Below, in pieces: positions 14,868-15,893 of a DNA stretch of 15,893 bases (its first letter is position 1; every line of letters starts with the position of its first letter). The notes below the pieces were generated by a model, which did not search any database, was not told the origin of the DNA, and worked only from the letters and a program-made list of their open reading frames with translations. A program made the position numbers and the translations under genes. The stretch is from JASFTV01 sp050050615. Its GTDB lineage: Bacteria; Desulfobacterota; DSM-4660; Desulfatiglandales; HGW-15. The DNA is taken from contig JASFTV010000044.1 of the NCBI GenBank assembly GCA_050050615.1, forward strand, positions 1-15,893. Reading direction: 5' to 3'.

Positions 14868-15893
14868 TTACTGCTGTTCGTGGTCCACCTTCCCTGTAAA
14901 TCTTCTCAGTTGCTTCTCATAGTATTCCTTTCCTTCCTCTGCAAGAGATATCGCTTCTTTGATGCTCCCTACCGCTTCAGGGAGCATACCGTTGGCGTAG
15001 AACACCTCTGCAAGGGTATCAAGGAATATCGAGGATCTGTCCAAAGCAACCGCCCTCTTTGCGAGATCTAAAGCCCGCGCTTTATCTCTTAATGACTCAT
15101 CCGGGACCGTTACCAACAGCCATGCGAGGTTGTTCAGAGCGACAGCCTGGTTTTCGTCCAGGCGGATGAGTTGTTCATAGGTCCTGATCGCCTCTTTGTA
15201 ATTCTCCATCTTGTGGTAGATCATGGCCAGATTCTGATATAGTGAGATGTTGTTTGGGTTATTGAGCAGTTGTTGATGGAGCGCTTTGCCGACCAAACGG
15301 TAAGTGAGGCTTTCCTTCAGGGGACTAAAATTCAGGAGGTAACCCCCGCCGGCCATGATGATGAAATAGATCCCAAAAGAGAAAGCAACGAACCGGTTGT
15401 GTTTTTTCACCAGCATGGGATTACTCAAGACGCGCCAAAGGCAATCAACCCTTTCCTTGATACTGAAATGATGCCAACTGGGTAGATCCCGGATCTTGCC
15501 GCTCAGCAATGCGATCTTTTCCAGCGAGCTGATTGTAGGCCTGGGGTTTCCCATGGTGACGGCGGAGTAAAGATCTGCCTGGCGTTCAAAGTGGCGCATG
15601 AAAAAACCCATCACATATCGGAAATAGATCAGGATGGCTGTGACCAAAGCGATAAGAAGAAGAGAAAGATAAACCCGATCCACAGTCTCGGATTTACCGC
15701 TCTCCAGAAGGTTGACAAAAAAAGGTTGGGTCGCCAAGAAAGAAAAAAAGGCATCGTAGAGATCGACGAAACCAGGTAATGCGAACACGTATCCAAGGAT
15801 GAAGAGAACATAAAAGAGCATATGCTTGTATTTGGCATGCCCCATTTCGTGCGCTATTACGGCTTTAAGTTCCTCGGTGGAAAGGATTTCCAT
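14868..15893 (-). CDS. M48-family zinc metalloprotease with TPR repeats, 5'-truncated
   Basis: The last 341 residues of a membrane-bound M48 peptidase; the gene runs off the right edge. The zinc motif HEMGH (visible 15-19) lies almost at the visible N-terminus, whereas full-length members have one or more membrane segments and about 100-150 residues before it. The edge ATG is therefore internal. The third zinc ligand is probably E103 in FERQAD. Hydrophobic segments lie at about 25-45, 74-95 and 167-188, giving an HtpX/Ste24-like topology. Residues about 205-325 form tetratricopeptide repeats (NISLYQNLAMIYHKMENYKE, then AVALNNLAWLL, then FLDTLAEVFYANGMLPEAVG), likely for binding partner proteins. 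Proposed role: quality control or processing of membrane or envelope proteins; the substrate is unknown. Confidence 0.88.
   Translation of the reverse strand: MEILSTEELKAVIAHEMGHAKYKHMLFYVLFILGYVFALPGFVDLYDAFFSFLATQPFFVNLLESGKSETVDRVYLSLLLIALVTAILIYFRYVMGFFMRHFERQADLYSAVTMGNPRPTISSLEKIALLSGKIRDLPSWHHFSIKERVDCLWRVLSNPMLVKKHNRFVAFSFGIYFIIMAGGGYLLNFSPLKESLTYRLVGKALHQQLLNNPNNISLYQNLAMIYHKMENYKEAIRTYEQLIRLDENQAVALNNLAWLLVTVPDESLRDKARALDLAKRAVALDRSSIFLDTLAEVFYANGMLPEAVGSIKEAISLAEEGKEYYEKQLRRFTGKVDHEQQ

Noticed and set aside
1..15893. Search by eye for CRISPR arrays, tRNAs, transposases, toxin-antitoxin pairs or a defence island
   Set aside because: No regularly spaced repeats, no tRNA cloverleaf that I could recognise, no transposase or nuclease-helicase cluster; gene content is housekeeping.

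Overview
The window looks like a chromosomal stretch of a Gram-negative, delta-type proteobacterium (Desulfobacterota-like). This rests on an LPS heptose kinase, a yicC-remA-gmk cluster with a DUF4416 gene, a GspE/PilB-type ATPase carrying a GAF domain, and moderate GC content. The taxonomic call is inference from gene content. No plasmid, phage, CRISPR, tRNA or rRNA signature was seen.

Layout from left to right: the 3' two thirds of argC (+) converges on a large GAF-GspE/PilB ATPase gene (-). That gene diverges from a tatD-maf pair (+, ATGA overlap), which runs tail-to-tail into rlmB (-, TTG start). A roughly 570-bp non-coding block (about 5489-6057) follows; it holds a GC-rich, strongly self-complementary region and one copy of a 75-nt repeat. 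Next is a minus-strand operon transcribed right to left: hldA, a DUF4416 gene, yicC, remA, gmk. A roughly 535-bp spacer to its right contains a probable decayed FHA-domain gene and the trkA leader. trkA-trkH (+, TAATG overlap) encode a potassium uptake system. A second, inverted copy of the 75-nt repeat lies between trkH and a TraB-family membrane protein gene (-). The right end carries a cold-shock protein gene with a clear terminator and a 5'-truncated M48 metalloprotease-TPR gene, both minus strand.

Most genes are housekeeping: arginine synthesis, nucleotide sanitation, rRNA methylation, GMP phosphorylation, LPS core heptose, potassium uptake and membrane proteolysis. The yicC-remA-gmk order is the same as in Bacillus. 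I did not find a convincing new defence or mobile system. The items most worth a second look are the structured non-coding block, the dispersed 75-nt repeat, the FHA relic, and the GAF-fused assembly ATPase that stands without other pilus or secretion genes.
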